Source of the DNA: Enterobacter sp. kpr-6
GTDB lineage: Bacteria > Pseudomonadota > Gammaproteobacteria > Enterobacterales > Enterobacteriaceae
Assembly (NCBI RefSeq): GCF_900116015.1
Contig: NZ_FOYH01000001.1
Coordinates: 617,769-681,768 of the forward strand
Length of the DNA stretch: 64,000 nucleotides
Reading direction: 5' to 3'
In this document: in pieces, positions 39,168 to 48,992 of the stretch
Numbering within the stretch: position 1 is the first letter of the stretch
How the letters are laid out: every line of letters begins with the position of its first letter
Made by a program: the position numbers and the translations under genes
Notes under the pieces: generated by a model
What the model was told of the DNA's origin: nothing
Seen by the model: the letters and a program-made list of their open reading frames with translations, nothing else
Database searches by the model: none

Positions 39168-40144
39168 TGCTAACCGACAGCCGACTGACGGCGAGCGCGG
39201 CATGGGATGCGCAATCGCTGAATGAACTGAAAGCCAAAGCCGGGCAGGACCCAGGCGCGAATATTCGCCCTGTTGCCCGCCAGGTGGAAGGGATGTTTGT
39301 GCAGATGATGCTCAAAAGCATGCGTGAAGCGCTGCCGAAAGACGGTCTGTTTAGCAGTGATTCCACGCGCCTGTACACCAGCATGTATGACCAGCAAATT
39401 GCCCAGCATATGACCGCGGGCAAAGGGCTGGGGCTGGCGGATATGATGGTTAAGCAGATGGGTGGCGAGCAGGCAAGCCCGTTACCTGCCGACGCGGACG
39501 CCACCACGCAACAGGTGCCAATGAAATTCCCGCTGGAAACGGTGACCTCGTATCAGAACCAGGCGCTGACGCAACTGGTGCGCAAAGCGGTGCCAAAAGC
39601 GCCGGAAGCCAGCGACGAACCGTTAACCGGCGACAGCAAAGACTTTCTGGCGCAGCTTTCGTTGCCAGCGCGTCTGGCGAGCCAGCAAAGCGGCGTGCCG
39701 CATCACCTGATTCTGGCGCAGGCCGCGCTGGAATCCGGCTGGGGCCAGCGCCAAATCAAGCGTGAAAACGGCGAGCCGAGCTTTAACATTTTTGGCGTGA
39801 AAGCAACGTCGAGCTGGAAAGGGCCGGTGACCGAGATCACCACCACCGAATTCGAAAACGGCGAATCCAGAAAGGTCAAAGCGAAATTCCGCGTTTACAG
39901 CTCCTATCTGGAAGCGCTGTCAGATTACGTGGGCGTACTGAGCCGCAACCCGCGTTACGCCGCCGTGACCACGGCTGCCACCGCGGAGCAGGGCGCACAG
40001 GCGTTGCAAAATGCCGGGTACGCGACCGATCCGCAGTATGCCCGCAAACTTACCAGCATGATTGCGCAGTTGAAGTCGATGGGCGAGTCGATGGGCGAGA
40101 AGGTCAGCAAAGCGTACGGCAACGATATCGAAAATCTGTTCTGA
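39167..40144 (+). CDS. flgJ: Flagellar rod-capping protein and muramidase FlgJ
   Basis: 325 residues (E. coli 313). N-terminal rod-cap domain (about 1-150) with EGMFVQMMLKSMREALPKDGLF, and a C-terminal peptidoglycan hydrolase domain (about 165-320) with the catalytic Glu in ILAQAALESGWGQRQI. The extra length falls in the linker between the domains (TTQQVPMKFPLETVTSYQ and following). Start codon overlaps the flgI stop. Confidence 0.96.
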   Translation: MLTDSRLTASAAWDAQSLNELKAKAGQDPGANIRPVARQVEGMFVQMMLKSMREALPKDGLFSSDSTRLYTSMYDQQIAQHMTAGKGLGLADMMVKQMGGEQASPLPADADATTQQVPMKFPLETVTSYQNQALTQLVRKAVPKAPEASDEPLTGDSKDFLAQLSLPARLASQQSGVPHHLILAQAALESGWGQRQIKRENGEPSFNIFGVKATSSWKGPVTEITTTEFENGESRKVKAKFRVYSSYLEALSDYVGVLSRNPRYAAVTTAATAEQGAQALQNAGYATDPQYARKLTSMIAQLKSMGESMGEKVSKAYGNDIENLF

Positions 40145-40150
40145 AATTTC

Positions 40151-40177
40151 TCAAGTTCGCGAAGCGCGTGCCGATAA
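40151..40177 (+). promoter_or_regulatory. Sigma-28 (FliA) promoter of flgKL
   Basis: TCAAGTTC-N11-GCCGATAA: perfect -10 and a -35 with five of eight matches to TAAAGTTT. It is 43 bp upstream of flgK, so flgKL have a class III promoter in addition to readthrough. Confidence 0.85.
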
Positions 40178-40220
40178 TCTGTCTCAGGACGCATGTCTTA
40201 AAAGTTTATAAGGAACCTTC

Positions 40221-41867
40221 ATGTCCAGCTTGATTAACAGCGCCATGAGCGGGCTTAGCGCAGCTCAGGCTGCGTTGAACACCGCCAGTAATAACATCTC
40301 CAGTTATAACGTTGCGGGCTATACCCGCCAGACGACGGTACTTGCTTCAGCAAACAGCACGCTGGGTGCGGGTGGCTGGACAGGCAATGGCGTGTATGTC
40401 TCCGGCGTACAGCGCGAATATGATTCGTTCATTACCAACCAGCTTCGTGCCGCGCAGAACCAGAGCAGCGGTCTGACCACGCGCTATGAGCAGATGTCAA
40501 AAATTGATGACATGCTCTCCAGCTCCACCAGCTCACTGTCGACTTCCATGCAGAGCTTCTTTACCAGCCTGCAAACGCTGGTCAGCAACGCCGAAGATCC
40601 GGCGGCGCGCCAGACGCTGTTGGGCAAAGCCGACGGCCTGGTAAACCAGTTCAAAGTGACCGACCAGTATCTGCGCGATCAGGATAAACAGGTTAACCTG
40701 TCGATCACCTCAAGCGTCGATCTGATCAACAACTACACCTCGCAGATCGCCACCCTTAACGATCAGATTTCCCGTCTGACCGGCGTGGGCGCAGGCGCAT
40801 CACCGAACGATCTGCTCGACCAGCGCGATCAGCTGGTGGGCGAACTGAACAAAATCGTTGGCGTGGAAGTGAGCGTGCAGGACGGTAATACGTTCAACAT
40901 CACGATGGCGAACGGTTACACCCTGGTGCAGGGCACCAATGCCCGCCAGCTGGCTGCCGTACCGTCAAGCGCCGATCCATCGCGCACCACCGTGGCGTAT
41001 GTTGACTCGACGGCAGGCAATATTGAAATCCCGGAGAAACTGCTCAATACCGGTTCGCTCGGCGGTCTGATGACCTTCCGCTCGACCAACCTTGACCAGA
41101 CGCGTAACTCGCTGGGGCAACTGGCCCTCTCGTTTGCGGATTCCTTTAACGCGCAGCACGAACAAGGTTTTGATGCCACCGGCACTAAAGGTGAAAATTT
41201 CTTTAATATTGGTGAGCCTTCAACGCTCAGCAACAGCAGAAATACCGGTGGCGCATCGCTGACCGCTGATGTCAGCAAGAGCAGTGACGTGCAGGCGACC
41301 GACTATAAAGTGGCTTACACCAGCGGCGGCTGGCAGGTTACCCGTCTGTCTGATAACACCTCTTTTAGCGTCACCCCGGATGCTGTGGATGGCACGCTCA
41401 ATTTTGATGGCCTGAAAATCACCGTTGGCGGCACTGCGCCGGATGTGAACGACAGCTTCACCGTGAAACCGGTGAGCAACGCTATCGTCAACATGAGCCT
41501 GGCGATTTCTGACGAATCGAAAGTGGCGCTGGCGAAAACCACCGACGGCGGTGAGAGCGATAACCGTAACGGTCAGGCGCTGTTGGATCTGCAAAACAGC
41601 AAGCAGGTGGGCGGCAATAAAACCTTTAACGATGCCTACGCCTCGCTGGTCAGTACCGTCGGCAGCACCACCGCGACGCTGAAAACCAGCAGCAAAACGC
41701 AGGCTAACGTGGTCACCCAACTGAGCAATCAGCAGCAGTCTATCTCTGGCGTCAACCTCGACGAAGAGTACGGCAACCTGCAACGCTTCCAGCAATATTA
41801 TCTCGCCAACGCACAGGTATTGCAGACGGCAAGTACGCTGTTTGATGCGTTGCTGAACATACGCTAA
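40221..41867 (+). CDS. flgK: Hook-filament junction protein FlgK (HAP1)
   Basis: 548 residues (E. coli 547). N-terminal LINSAMSGLSAAQAALNTASNNISSYNVAGYTRQ and C-terminal SGVNLDEEYGNLQRFQQYYLANAQVLQTASTLFDALLNI coiled-coil ends. First of two junction proteins; chaperoned by FlgN. Followed 13 bp later by flgL. Confidence 0.98.
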   Translation: MSSLINSAMSGLSAAQAALNTASNNISSYNVAGYTRQTTVLASANSTLGAGGWTGNGVYVSGVQREYDSFITNQLRAAQNQSSGLTTRYEQMSKIDDMLSSSTSSLSTSMQSFFTSLQTLVSNAEDPAARQTLLGKADGLVNQFKVTDQYLRDQDKQVNLSITSSVDLINNYTSQIATLNDQISRLTGVGAGASPNDLLDQRDQLVGELNKIVGVEVSVQDGNTFNITMANGYTLVQGTNARQLAAVPSSADPSRTTVAYVDSTAGNIEIPEKLLNTGSLGGLMTFRSTNLDQTRNSLGQLALSFADSFNAQHEQGFDATGTKGENFFNIGEPSTLSNSRNTGGASLTADVSKSSDVQATDYKVAYTSGGWQVTRLSDNTSFSVTPDAVDGTLNFDGLKITVGGTAPDVNDSFTVKPVSNAIVNMSLAISDESKVALAKTTDGGESDNRNGQALLDLQNSKQVGGNKTFNDAYASLVSTVGSTTATLKTSSKTQANVVTQLSNQQQSISGVNLDEEYGNLQRFQQYYLANAQVLQTASTLFDALLNIR

Positions 41868-41880
41868 GTAGAGGTCAATC

Positions 41881-42837
41881 ATGCGTATTAGTACCCAGAT
41901 GATGTACGATCAGAACATGCGCGGCATCACCAATGCGCAGGGCGAGTGGCTGAGCTACGGTGAGCAGATGTCCACCGGCAAGCGCGTCAATCGTCCTTCT
42001 GACGATCCGATTGCCGCGTCCCAGGCGGTCGTGCTTTCTCAGGCGCAGGCGCAGAACAGCCAGTACGCGCTGGCACGTACCTTTGCGACCCAGAAAGTGT
42101 CGCTGGAAGAGAACGTGCTCGGCCAGGTGACGACCGCTATTCAGGCGGCTCAGACCAAAATCGTTAACGCCGGTAACGGCACCCTGAGTGATGATGACCG
42201 CGCATCACTGGCGAAAGATCTTCAGGGTATCCGCGATCAGATCATGAACCTGGCGAACACCACCGACGGTAACGGTCGCTATATTTTTGGCGGCTATAAA
42301 ACCTCTGAAGCGCCGTTCGATCAGACCAGCGGCGTGTATGGCGGGGGTGACGAGTCGATCACTCAGCAGGTGGATGCCGCCCGTACCATGGTGATTGCGC
42401 ATACCGGGAAAGAAGTTTTCGACCATATCAGCAGCAATGCCATCCCTGAGCCGGGTACCACACCCGCCCCGTCTGAAACCAACCTGTTTGCCATGTTGGA
42501 TTCGGCCATTGGGGCGCTGAACACCCCGGTTTCCGGCGATGAAACCGCACAGGAAACGGCCCGCGCGGCGATTGATAAAACCAACCGTGGCCTGAAAAAC
42601 TCGCTCAACAACGTGCTGAGCGTGCGTGCGGAACTGGGTACACAGTTAAATGAGCTGAGTACGCTGGACTCACTGGGCAGCGATCGTTCACTCGGTCAGG
42701 CGCAGCAGATGAGCGATCTGGTGGATGTTGACTGGAACGCCGCGATTTCGTCCTACACCATGCAGCAGGCGGCGCTTCAGGCATCATACAAAGCGTTTTC
42801 TGATATGCAGGGTATGTCGCTGTTCCAGATTAAGTAA
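41881..42837 (+). CDS. flgL: Hook-filament junction protein FlgL (HAP3)
   Basis: 318 residues (E. coli 317). Flagellin-like ends: RISTQMMYDQNMRGITNAQGEWLSYGEQMSTGKRVNRPSDDPIAA at the start and MSDLVDVDWNAAISSYTMQQAALQASYKAFSDMQGMSLFQI at the end. Last flagellar gene of the cluster, closed by a strong terminator. Confidence 0.98.
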   Translation: MRISTQMMYDQNMRGITNAQGEWLSYGEQMSTGKRVNRPSDDPIAASQAVVLSQAQAQNSQYALARTFATQKVSLEENVLGQVTTAIQAAQTKIVNAGNGTLSDDDRASLAKDLQGIRDQIMNLANTTDGNGRYIFGGYKTSEAPFDQTSGVYGGGDESITQQVDAARTMVIAHTGKEVFDHISSNAIPEPGTTPAPSETNLFAMLDSAIGALNTPVSGDETAQETARAAIDKTNRGLKNSLNNVLSVRAELGTQLNELSTLDSLGSDRSLGQAQQMSDLVDVDWNAAISSYTMQQAALQASYKAFSDMQGMSLFQIK

Positions 42838-42855
42838 TCTCCACACCATTCCTGT

Positions 42856-42894
42856 AAAAAAGCCCGCACCATGCATTATGGTGCGGGCTTTTTC
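42856..42894. terminator. Bidirectional terminator between flgL and the MFS gene
   Basis: A 13-bp stem (AAGCCCGCACCAT/ATGGTGCGGGCTT) with a 5-nt loop and A/T tails on both sides. It separates the flagellar operon from the accessory gene pair. Confidence 0.92.
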
Positions 42895-42909
42895 ATATGG
42901 CCGACGGGC

Positions 42910-44124
42910 CTACGAGAGTGTGCGGTTTTGTACCTGAGTGCGGGGCAGACTCACCAGACGGATCGCCAGCGCAATGCCCCCCGCGATCGTCGCCAGCATC
43001 ACCACGCCCGGCCAGCCTGCCATGGAGTAGACTTTGCTGCCCAGCGCGGAACCCGCTGCCATGCCAATAAACACCATGGTAAACAGCAGCGCATTCAGTC
43101 TGCCGCGTGCCTGCGGCTCAAGGCCGTAAACCAGATTCTGATGCGCGACCAGGCTTGATTGCAGGCCGAGGTCAAAGCCGATGGCCGAAATCGCAATGAC
43201 CGCCAGTTGCGCTTCTGTCGGCAACAACGGCATAACGAACATCAGGGCAAAGGCGGCGGTGACCAGCATCGCGCCTAACTGGGTGACCCGCGCGGCACCC
43301 ACTTTATCCGCAAGGCTACCGGCCAGCGGAGCGGCTAACGCACCAGCGGCACCGGCGATACCGAAGGTCCCGGCGACCGCGCTGCCCATGTGAAAGCGAT
43401 CCAGCAGCATGACGGCAAGCGTTGACCAGAAGGCGCTGAACGCGACGGAGAGAAACCCCTGAGCCAGCGCAGCACGGCGCAGGGCAGGGTAGCGCATCCA
43501 CAGGTGCGCCATTGATTTCATCAGCGCCGGGTAGCTCAGCGTCGAGTGAATGGCAAAACGCGGCAGCACAAACCACATCACCACGCCGATAAACGCAATG
43601 CTTGCCGCCGCAAGCTGGAACATCACCCGCCAGCCAAACGCCGCGCCGACAAACCCGCTGATGGTCCGTGACAGCAGGATCCCCAGCAGCAGACCGGTCA
43701 TGACGGTGCCGACAGTTTTACCCTGTTTACCCTCAGGGGCGAGGATAGCGGCGGCAGGGACGATATCCTGCGCCATGGTTGCCGCCATGCCGATTAGCAG
43801 GCTGACCACAAGCAGGGTATTAAGCTGCGTCGTCACGCTACAGGCCAGCAGTAACAGCGCCAGCGCACCGCTTTTTAGCAGGATTAATGTGCGGCGGTCA
43901 TGACGGTCGCCGAGCGGAAGCAGGAACAGGATCCCAAGAGCGTAGCCCGCCTGGGTCAGGGTCGGCACCAGCCCCATGCCATTAATGGTTAACTGCAAAT
44001 CCTGGCCCATCAGCGGCAGAAGCGGTTGTGCGTAATAAATTGACGCGACGCTTAAACCCGCGCCCGTCGCCAGCAGAAAGATTAACCAGCGTGGCACATC
44101 GAATAGGGATGACTGAGCGTTCAT
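42910..44124 (-). CDS. Accessory MFS transporter (DHA1-like)
   Basis: A 404-residue protein with twelve predicted membrane spans. MFS motif A reads GDRHDRRTLI after TM2, and a second-half copy is AGSLADKVGAARVTQL. Overall pattern resembles drug or metabolite efflux carriers of the DHA1 group; I cannot name a substrate. It is divergent from a LysR gene across about 100 bp, a usual arrangement for an inducible exporter. Neither gene is between flgL and rne in E. coli K-12 as I know it. GC content looks like that of the neighbours, so any transfer is old. Confidence 0.85.
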   Translation of the reverse strand: MNAQSSLFDVPRWLIFLLATGAGLSVASIYYAQPLLPLMGQDLQLTINGMGLVPTLTQAGYALGILFLLPLGDRHDRRTLILLKSGALALLLLACSVTTQLNTLLVVSLLIGMAATMAQDIVPAAAILAPEGKQGKTVGTVMTGLLLGILLSRTISGFVGAAFGWRVMFQLAAASIAFIGVVMWFVLPRFAIHSTLSYPALMKSMAHLWMRYPALRRAALAQGFLSVAFSAFWSTLAVMLLDRFHMGSAVAGTFGIAGAAGALAAPLAGSLADKVGAARVTQLGAMLVTAAFALMFVMPLLPTEAQLAVIAISAIGFDLGLQSSLVAHQNLVYGLEPQARGRLNALLFTMVFIGMAAGSALGSKVYSMAGWPGVVMLATIAGGIALAIRLVSLPRTQVQNRTLS

Positions 44125-44201
44125 AGTAAATTCCTCAATAAGGTGTGAGGCTATTTTTCACCGATAAACCGTAGCGCGGTAGCCAGCGCAGTGGTAAAAC
44201 G

Positions 44202-44222
44202 GTTATACGTGTAATGTATAAC
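44202..44222. promoter_or_regulatory. LysR-type operator (ATAC-N7-GTAT)
   Basis: A perfect inverted repeat GTTATAC-N7-GTATAAC. It contains ATAC-N7-GTAT, the classic T-N11-A LysR-family recognition box. It ends one base before the first possible start of the LysR gene, so the regulator probably represses itself and controls the divergent MFS gene from here. Confidence 0.75.
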
Positions 44223-44223
44223 T

Positions 44224-45162
44224 ATGGTGAATATGAAACGCGCAGAACGTATAGACCGGGTTGAACTGATGCACACGTTTGTGCGCATTGTTGAAGCGGG
44301 ATCGCTCTCGCACGCCGCGCGCCTGCTCGGGACGACTCAGGCGACCATCAGCCGCCGTCTGCAATCGCTGGAAAGTCTGCTCGGCACCAAGCTGCTGCTG
44401 CGTACCACCCACGCCATGAAGCTGACCGACGACGGTGAGCGTTGCTATCAGCACGCCAAACGGCTGATTGATGCCTGGGCGACGCTTGAAGATGAGCTAA
44501 ACCAGGCCGGAGATGAGCCGGTAGGAATGCTGCGGGTGCGTGCGCCTCATGCCTTTGGCCAGGAGCAAATGCTGGTCCCGCTGACGCGTTTTTTGCAGCA
44601 GCATCCGCATCTCTCGGTGGAGTGGATGCTCAATGACAAGACCGTTAATTTCCTTAGCGACAACATTGACTGCGCGATCCGCGTGGGTGCGGAGGTCGAT
44701 CCGGCGACCGTGTCGGTGCTGCTGGCCGAGGTGCCGCGCTGTATCGTTGCTGCGCCGTCTTTACTGACCGGTACGCGGATAGATACCCCGCAACAACTGG
44801 CGACGCTGCCATGGGTGGCTTTGAGCCTTTTTTACCAGCATGAGGTTATGGTGAGTTCACAGGGCGCGACGGAACGGGTGGCGATAGCCCCACGTTTGTA
44901 TACCGACAGTCTGTATGTCGCGCGCAATACCGCACTGGCGGGACTGGGGGTGACGATGATTTCAAGCTGGACGGTCGAGGAGGATATTCGTCAGGGGCGG
45001 CTGGTGCAGTTGCTTCCCGACTGGCACCCCGCACCGCTGCCGGTCCATCTGGTTTATCCCTGGGCGCGTTACTACCCGGCCCGGCTGCGGGCCTTTATAC
45101 AACTGATGCGCGAGGTTATGCCTGGCCTGACGGGAATGCAGCAGCCTGGAAAACAGGCGTAA
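44224..45162 (+). CDS. LysR-family regulator of the accessory MFS gene
   Basis: 312 residues. An N-terminal winged helix-turn-helix (about 10-70) with ELMHTFVRIVEAGSLSHAARLLGTTQATISRRLQSLES, then a co-inducer domain to the end. It belongs to the CrgA/AaeR-like branch. The start may be 44224 or 44233 (ATGAAACGC, with GGTGA just before); both are in frame and neither has a strong Shine-Dalgarno. It is likely to control the divergent transporter gene; the inducer is not evident. Confidence 0.85.
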   Translation: MVNMKRAERIDRVELMHTFVRIVEAGSLSHAARLLGTTQATISRRLQSLESLLGTKLLLRTTHAMKLTDDGERCYQHAKRLIDAWATLEDELNQAGDEPVGMLRVRAPHAFGQEQMLVPLTRFLQQHPHLSVEWMLNDKTVNFLSDNIDCAIRVGAEVDPATVSVLLAEVPRCIVAAPSLLTGTRIDTPQQLATLPWVALSLFYQHEVMVSSQGATERVAIAPRLYTDSLYVARNTALAGLGVTMISSWTVEEDIRQGRLVQLLPDWHPAPLPVHLVYPWARYYPARLRAFIQLMREVMPGLTGMQQPGKQA

Positions 45163-45188
45163 AAAAGCCGACCCTGAGGTCGGCTTTT
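45161..45188. terminator. Bidirectional terminator between the LysR gene and rne
   Basis: GCCGACC-CTGA-GGTCGGC with AAAA/TTTT flanks works for both converging genes; it starts at the LysR stop and lies 19 bp from the rne stop. Confidence 0.9.
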
Positions 45189-45206
45189 CATTATGACCGA
45201 ACGTAA

Positions 45207-48200
45207 TCAGTCAACCTGCTGCGGGCGCGTGGCAGGCGCAGTGGCCTGATGCGTGGCGCTATGACCACCCGCAGAACCCTTGCCGCTGAACTCAAAGTGC
45301 GGGCGTACCCAGTCACTGTGGCGCGGCGGCTCCGGGGTGTATTCCGGGGCTGGCGCGCGGGTCATTGGCGCGGTGGCGAGATTGTGCGTCGGTTTGGCAA
45401 TCGCCGATGCTTTTACCGGCTCTGCCTGAGGAGCAGCAGGCGCAGGTTCAGCAGCGGCTTTCACTTCTGGCTGTGCTTCGGTTTTCACCTCTTCCACGGC
45501 GACAGGCGCTTCTGCTTTCACTTCTTCTGCGACCGGTTCTGCCGCTTGCGCGATTTCCGTGGCAACAGATTCATCTTCCTGCGCAATCAGGTGCGGTTGC
45601 TCGTCTACCGGCGTTTCAATCGCTTCCGGATGCGTGGTCTCGATGACCACAGGCTCTGGCTCTTGTGCGGTAACCTGCGGTTCAACCACTTCTGGCTCAG
45701 CCGAAACTGCGGTTTCTTCCTGAATGGACTGCTCAGCAATCGGCAGAACAACCTGTTCGATTTGCTCAGCTACAGCCGCGGCTTCTGGCGTGACTGCGGC
45801 GCTTTCAACAACCGGCTCTTCACGCGGTAATTCTTCCTGTACCGGCTCAACGGTTTGTGCAACCGGGTAGCGGATCCAGACTTTACCGGAAGCCATTTCA
45901 GGTGAGGCACAGGCAACGGTCATCGGCATCGGTGACTGCGTCGGGTAACGCTCATCACGGTAGCGACGACGGCGTTGACCGCTGACGCGCAGGTGGCGCG
46001 GAGAACGACGTGAACGGCGCGGCATGCCTGCGTTATCACGGTTATCGTTCGCCTCTTCCTGCACCGCTTCAGATTCCACGACCGCAGGCAGATCCACTTT
46101 CGCCAGCTCAGTGTGCGCCGGAACGGTAGCAGGGGTTTCTTCGGTTGCGGCGATCTGAGATTCAGCGGACTCAATACGCACTTTCTGGCTCAACTGACGC
46201 GGCTTACGGCGCGGCATAACCTGCACGCGTTCTTCCTGCTCCGCGTTTTGTTCAGGCTGTTGCGGCTGTTCATCGCGGTTCAGCGCTTTAACATCCTGCT
46301 GGGCCTGGCGTTTGTCGTCGTTACGACGGCGGTTACGCTCGCGACGAGACTGCTGCTGTTCATCACGGGATTTCGCTTTATCTGCGTCTTCCTCAACAAC
46401 GGCTGGCTGGCGATTTTCACGCGCTTCTGCATTTTGCGCCGGTTTTTCACGACGGTTACGGCGGTTGTCCTCGCGACCTTCACGGCCTTCACGGTTATCG
46501 CGATTTTCACGGCCTTCACGCGCTTCGCCGCCTTCATTGCGGTTGTCGCGGTCGGAACGGTTGTCACGACGATCGTTACGGTCGCGGCGATTGTTCTGAC
46601 GCGGCTTACGACGTTCGGAAGAGCGCTCTGGTTTCTCTTCTTTAACTTCTGTTTTCACTTCCGCCGGTTTGACTTCTTCTTCACCTGCGAAAAGTTTCTT
46701 CAGCATACCGGCAATGCGGCCAAACAGACCTTGCGAAGCAGGGGCGGATGCGGCAGCAGGTGCGGCCTCCGGCTGCGAAACGCTGGCAGGTGCGGCAGCA
46801 GGCGCTGGCGGAATGTCCGGCATGACGAACGTGGCCAGTGCAGGCTGCTCCGGCTGCTTACGCTCGGCATATTCCTCTTCAGACGGCATCGCCATGGCTT
46901 CTTCATGCAGCTTCGGCAGTTTGTAGCTCAGGGTGGCCGTCTCTTCGCCTTTGCGCACGCGCAGGACGGAGTAATGCGGGGTTTGCATCTGATCGTTAGG
47001 CACGATGACGCATTTCACGCCGCCCTGACGGGTTTCAATGGCGCTTACCGCAGCACGTTTTTCGTTCAGCAGATAAGAGGCCACCGGGACTGGGACAATG
47101 GCGTGCACTTCCTGGGTATTTTCTTTCAGCGCTTCTTCTTCAATCAGACGCAGGATAGAAAGTGACAGGGATTCGTTATCACGAATGGTGCCGGTACCGC
47201 TACAGCGCGGGCAGACATGGTGGCTCGACTCGCCCAGAGACGGGCTGAGGCGCTGGCGGGACATCTCCAGCAGGCCAAAACGCGAAATATGGCTGATTTG
47301 AATGCGCGCACGGTCCTGACGAACTGCATCACGCAGACGGTTTTCAACCGCACGCTGGTGGCGAACCGGGGTCATATCGATAAAGTCGATAACAATCAGG
47401 CCGCCGAGGTCGCGCAGACGAAGCTGACGGGCGATTTCATCGGCCGCTTCAAGGTTGGTGTTGAAGGCGGTTTCTTCGATGTCGCCACCACGGGTTGCGC
47501 GCGCGGAGTTGATGTCGATGGCGGTCAGCGCTTCGGTGGAGTCGATAACGATGGAACCACCGGACGGCAGACGGACTTCACGCTGGAAAGCGGATTCAAT
47601 CTGCGATTCGATCTGATAATGGCTGAACAGCGGGATTTCACCGGTGTACAGTTTGATTTTGCTGCTGAAATCCGGGCGGCCGAGTGCGGAAATATGCTGG
47701 CGAGCCAGCTCCAGCACTTTCGGGTTATCGATGAGGATTTCACCGATGTCCTGGCGCAGATAGTCACGGAAAGCGCGCACGATAACGTTGCTTTCCTGGT
47801 GGATCAGGAACGGAGCAGGGCGGCTTTCGGCGGCTTTCTGGATCGCTTCCCAGTGCTTAAGACGGAAACTTAAGTCCCATTGCAGCGCTTCGGCAGATTT
47901 ACCGACGCCCGCGGTGCGGACAATCAGGCCCATGCCGTCTGGCAGTTCGAGACTGGCCAGCGCTTCTTTGAGTTCAGTACGGTCATCGCCTTCGATGCGG
48001 CGAGAGATGCCACCCGCACGCGGGTTGTTTGGCATCAGGACCAGGTAGCTCCCGGCGAGGCTGATAAACGTGGTTAAGGCCGCACCTTTATTTCCACGCT
48101 CTTCTTTGTCGATCTGAACAATCACTTCCTGGCCTTCACGCAGTACATCTTTGATGTTCGGGCGACCATGGGAGTTGTAGTTAGAAGGGAAATACTCGCG

Positions 48201-48422
48201 GGCGATTTCTTTGAGAGGTAAGAAGCCGTGGCGCTCTGCACCGTAATCAACAAATGCAGCTTCCAGGCTCGGTTCAATGCGGGTGATTTTGCCTTTGTAG
48301 ATGTTCGCTTTTTTCTGCTCATGGCCTGGGCTTTCGATATCCAGATCATACAGTCGCTGCCCATCTACCAGGGCGACACGCAACTCTTCTTGCTGAGTTG
48401 CGTTGATTAACATTCTTTTCAT
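45207..48422 (-). CDS. rne: Ribonuclease E
   Basis: 1071 residues (E. coli 1061). The catalytic N-terminal half is almost identical to E. coli: S1 domain ([12 protein letters not shown], about 35-120), 5' sensor/RNase H region, DNase I-like domain with metal ligands in AIDINSA (Asp303) and VIDFIDM (Asp346), and the Zn-link CPRCSGTG (about Cys404/407). The C-terminal half is disordered, Arg-rich (about 600-720) then Glu/Pro-rich; it carries the degradosome scaffold for RhlB, enolase and PNPase. An amphipathic membrane segment near 565-582 ([16 protein letters not shown]) is present. Confidence 0.98.
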   Translation of the reverse strand: MKRMLINATQQEELRVALVDGQRLYDLDIESPGHEQKKANIYKGKITRIEPSLEAAFVDYGAERHGFLPLKEIAREYFPSNYNSHGRPNIKDVLREGQEVIVQIDKEERGNKGAALTTFISLAGSYLVLMPNNPRAGGISRRIEGDDRTELKEALASLELPDGMGLIVRTAGVGKSAEALQWDLSFRLKHWEAIQKAAESRPAPFLIHQESNVIVRAFRDYLRQDIGEILIDNPKVLELARQHISALGRPDFSSKIKLYTGEIPLFSHYQIESQIESAFQREVRLPSGGSIVIDSTEALTAIDINSARATRGGDIEETAFNTNLEAADEIARQLRLRDLGGLIVIDFIDMTPVRHQRAVENRLRDAVRQDRARIQISHISRFGLLEMSRQRLSPSLGESSHHVCPRCSGTGTIRDNESLSLSILRLIEEEALKENTQEVHAIVPVPVASYLLNEKRAAVSAIETRQGGVKCVIVPNDQMQTPHYSVLRVRKGEETATLSYKLPKLHEEAMAMPSEEEYAERKQPEQPALATFVMPDIPPAPAAAPASVSQPEAAPAAASAPASQGLFGRIAGMLKKLFAGEEEVKPAEVKTEVKEEKPERSSERRKPRQNNRRDRNDRRDNRSDRDNRNEGGEAREGRENRDNREGREGREDNRRNRREKPAQNAEARENRQPAVVEEDADKAKSRDEQQQSRRERNRRRNDDKRQAQQDVKALNRDEQPQQPEQNAEQEERVQVMPRRKPRQLSQKVRIESAESQIAATEETPATVPAHTELAKVDLPAVVESEAVQEEANDNRDNAGMPRRSRRSPRHLRVSGQRRRRYRDERYPTQSPMPMTVACASPEMASGKVWIRYPVAQTVEPVQEELPREEPVVESAAVTPEAAAVAEQIEQVVLPIAEQSIQEETAVSAEPEVVEPQVTAQEPEPVVIETTHPEAIETPVDEQPHLIAQEDESVATEIAQAAEPVAEEVKAEAPVAVEEVKTEAQPEVKAAAEPAPAAPQAEPVKASAIAKPTHNLATAPMTRAPAPEYTPEPPRHSDWVRPHFEFSGKGSAGGHSATHQATAPATRPQQVD

Positions 48423-48992
48423 CGTAACTTACTCATTATTCTTACATTGACGACTAAGCTGCGGGCAAAGTATCGCCTTTCCGGAGTGAACCGATGGCCT
48501 CGTGACTGTTGACGTCGCCAACCTCACGGTTGTCGCACGCATAAGAGGCGCAGAGTGTCGGTTGCCTGTCTTTCATACGGAAAAACAGCGCAATTATCAG
48601 GGGAACAACCTGGGAAAACTCTCCAGAGAAAATTCCATGTACCGGTAAGGACTGCAACCCGCAGCCCGCTAACTGCCTGAACGATCAATACGTCTTACGC
48701 CATTGCTGCGTGGATGATCGGACAGACAAAATGGGTGATTCCGCAAATTTTCTTGTTTTAACAAGATGCAACACGGAAAACCGAATCATTATTCCCTGCT
48801 AACCTTGTTATAGCAAGATGACTTTTGCCATTTATCACCCGGTTATTCACAGTTTTTTCACCATTGCCTGATGATTGTTCTAAAACACATCAAAAAGCGT
48901 AACTAGTGATAAATCTGTATCCGGGTAGACATAAATATAAGCATAGAAAAATGAGTGGCGCGAATCCGCGTGGATATTTAGAATCGCCCCCC
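48423..48992. promoter_or_regulatory. rne-rluC divergent region with the rne 5' leader
   Basis: About 570 bp with no supported gene. The left part is the long rne 5' UTR (361 nt in E. coli), whose hairpins let RNase E limit its own mRNA. A candidate rne extended -10 (TG-C-TATAAC on the minus strand, 48807-48815) would give a leader of about 378 nt. Short frames in this region have no ribosome-binding site and look like UTR noise. The rluC promoter should lie at about 48830-48950. Confidence 0.7.

Noticed and set aside
38175-39203. 342-codon open frame antisense to flgI
   Set aside because: Composition is His/Arg-rich shadow of the flgI coding strand; no ribosome-binding site and flgI is fully conserved.
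46113-47165. 350-codon open frame antisense to rne
   Set aside because: It follows the codon bias of the GC-rich, low-complexity rne C-terminal half in reverse; product is a Phe/Arg-rich nonsense protein with no domain. rne itself is certain.
48454-48657. 67-codon frame in the rne leader, minus strand (like E. coli yceQ)
   Set aside because: No ribosome-binding site; it lies in the structured rne 5' UTR, whose hairpins explain conservation. E. coli yceQ is itself doubtful.
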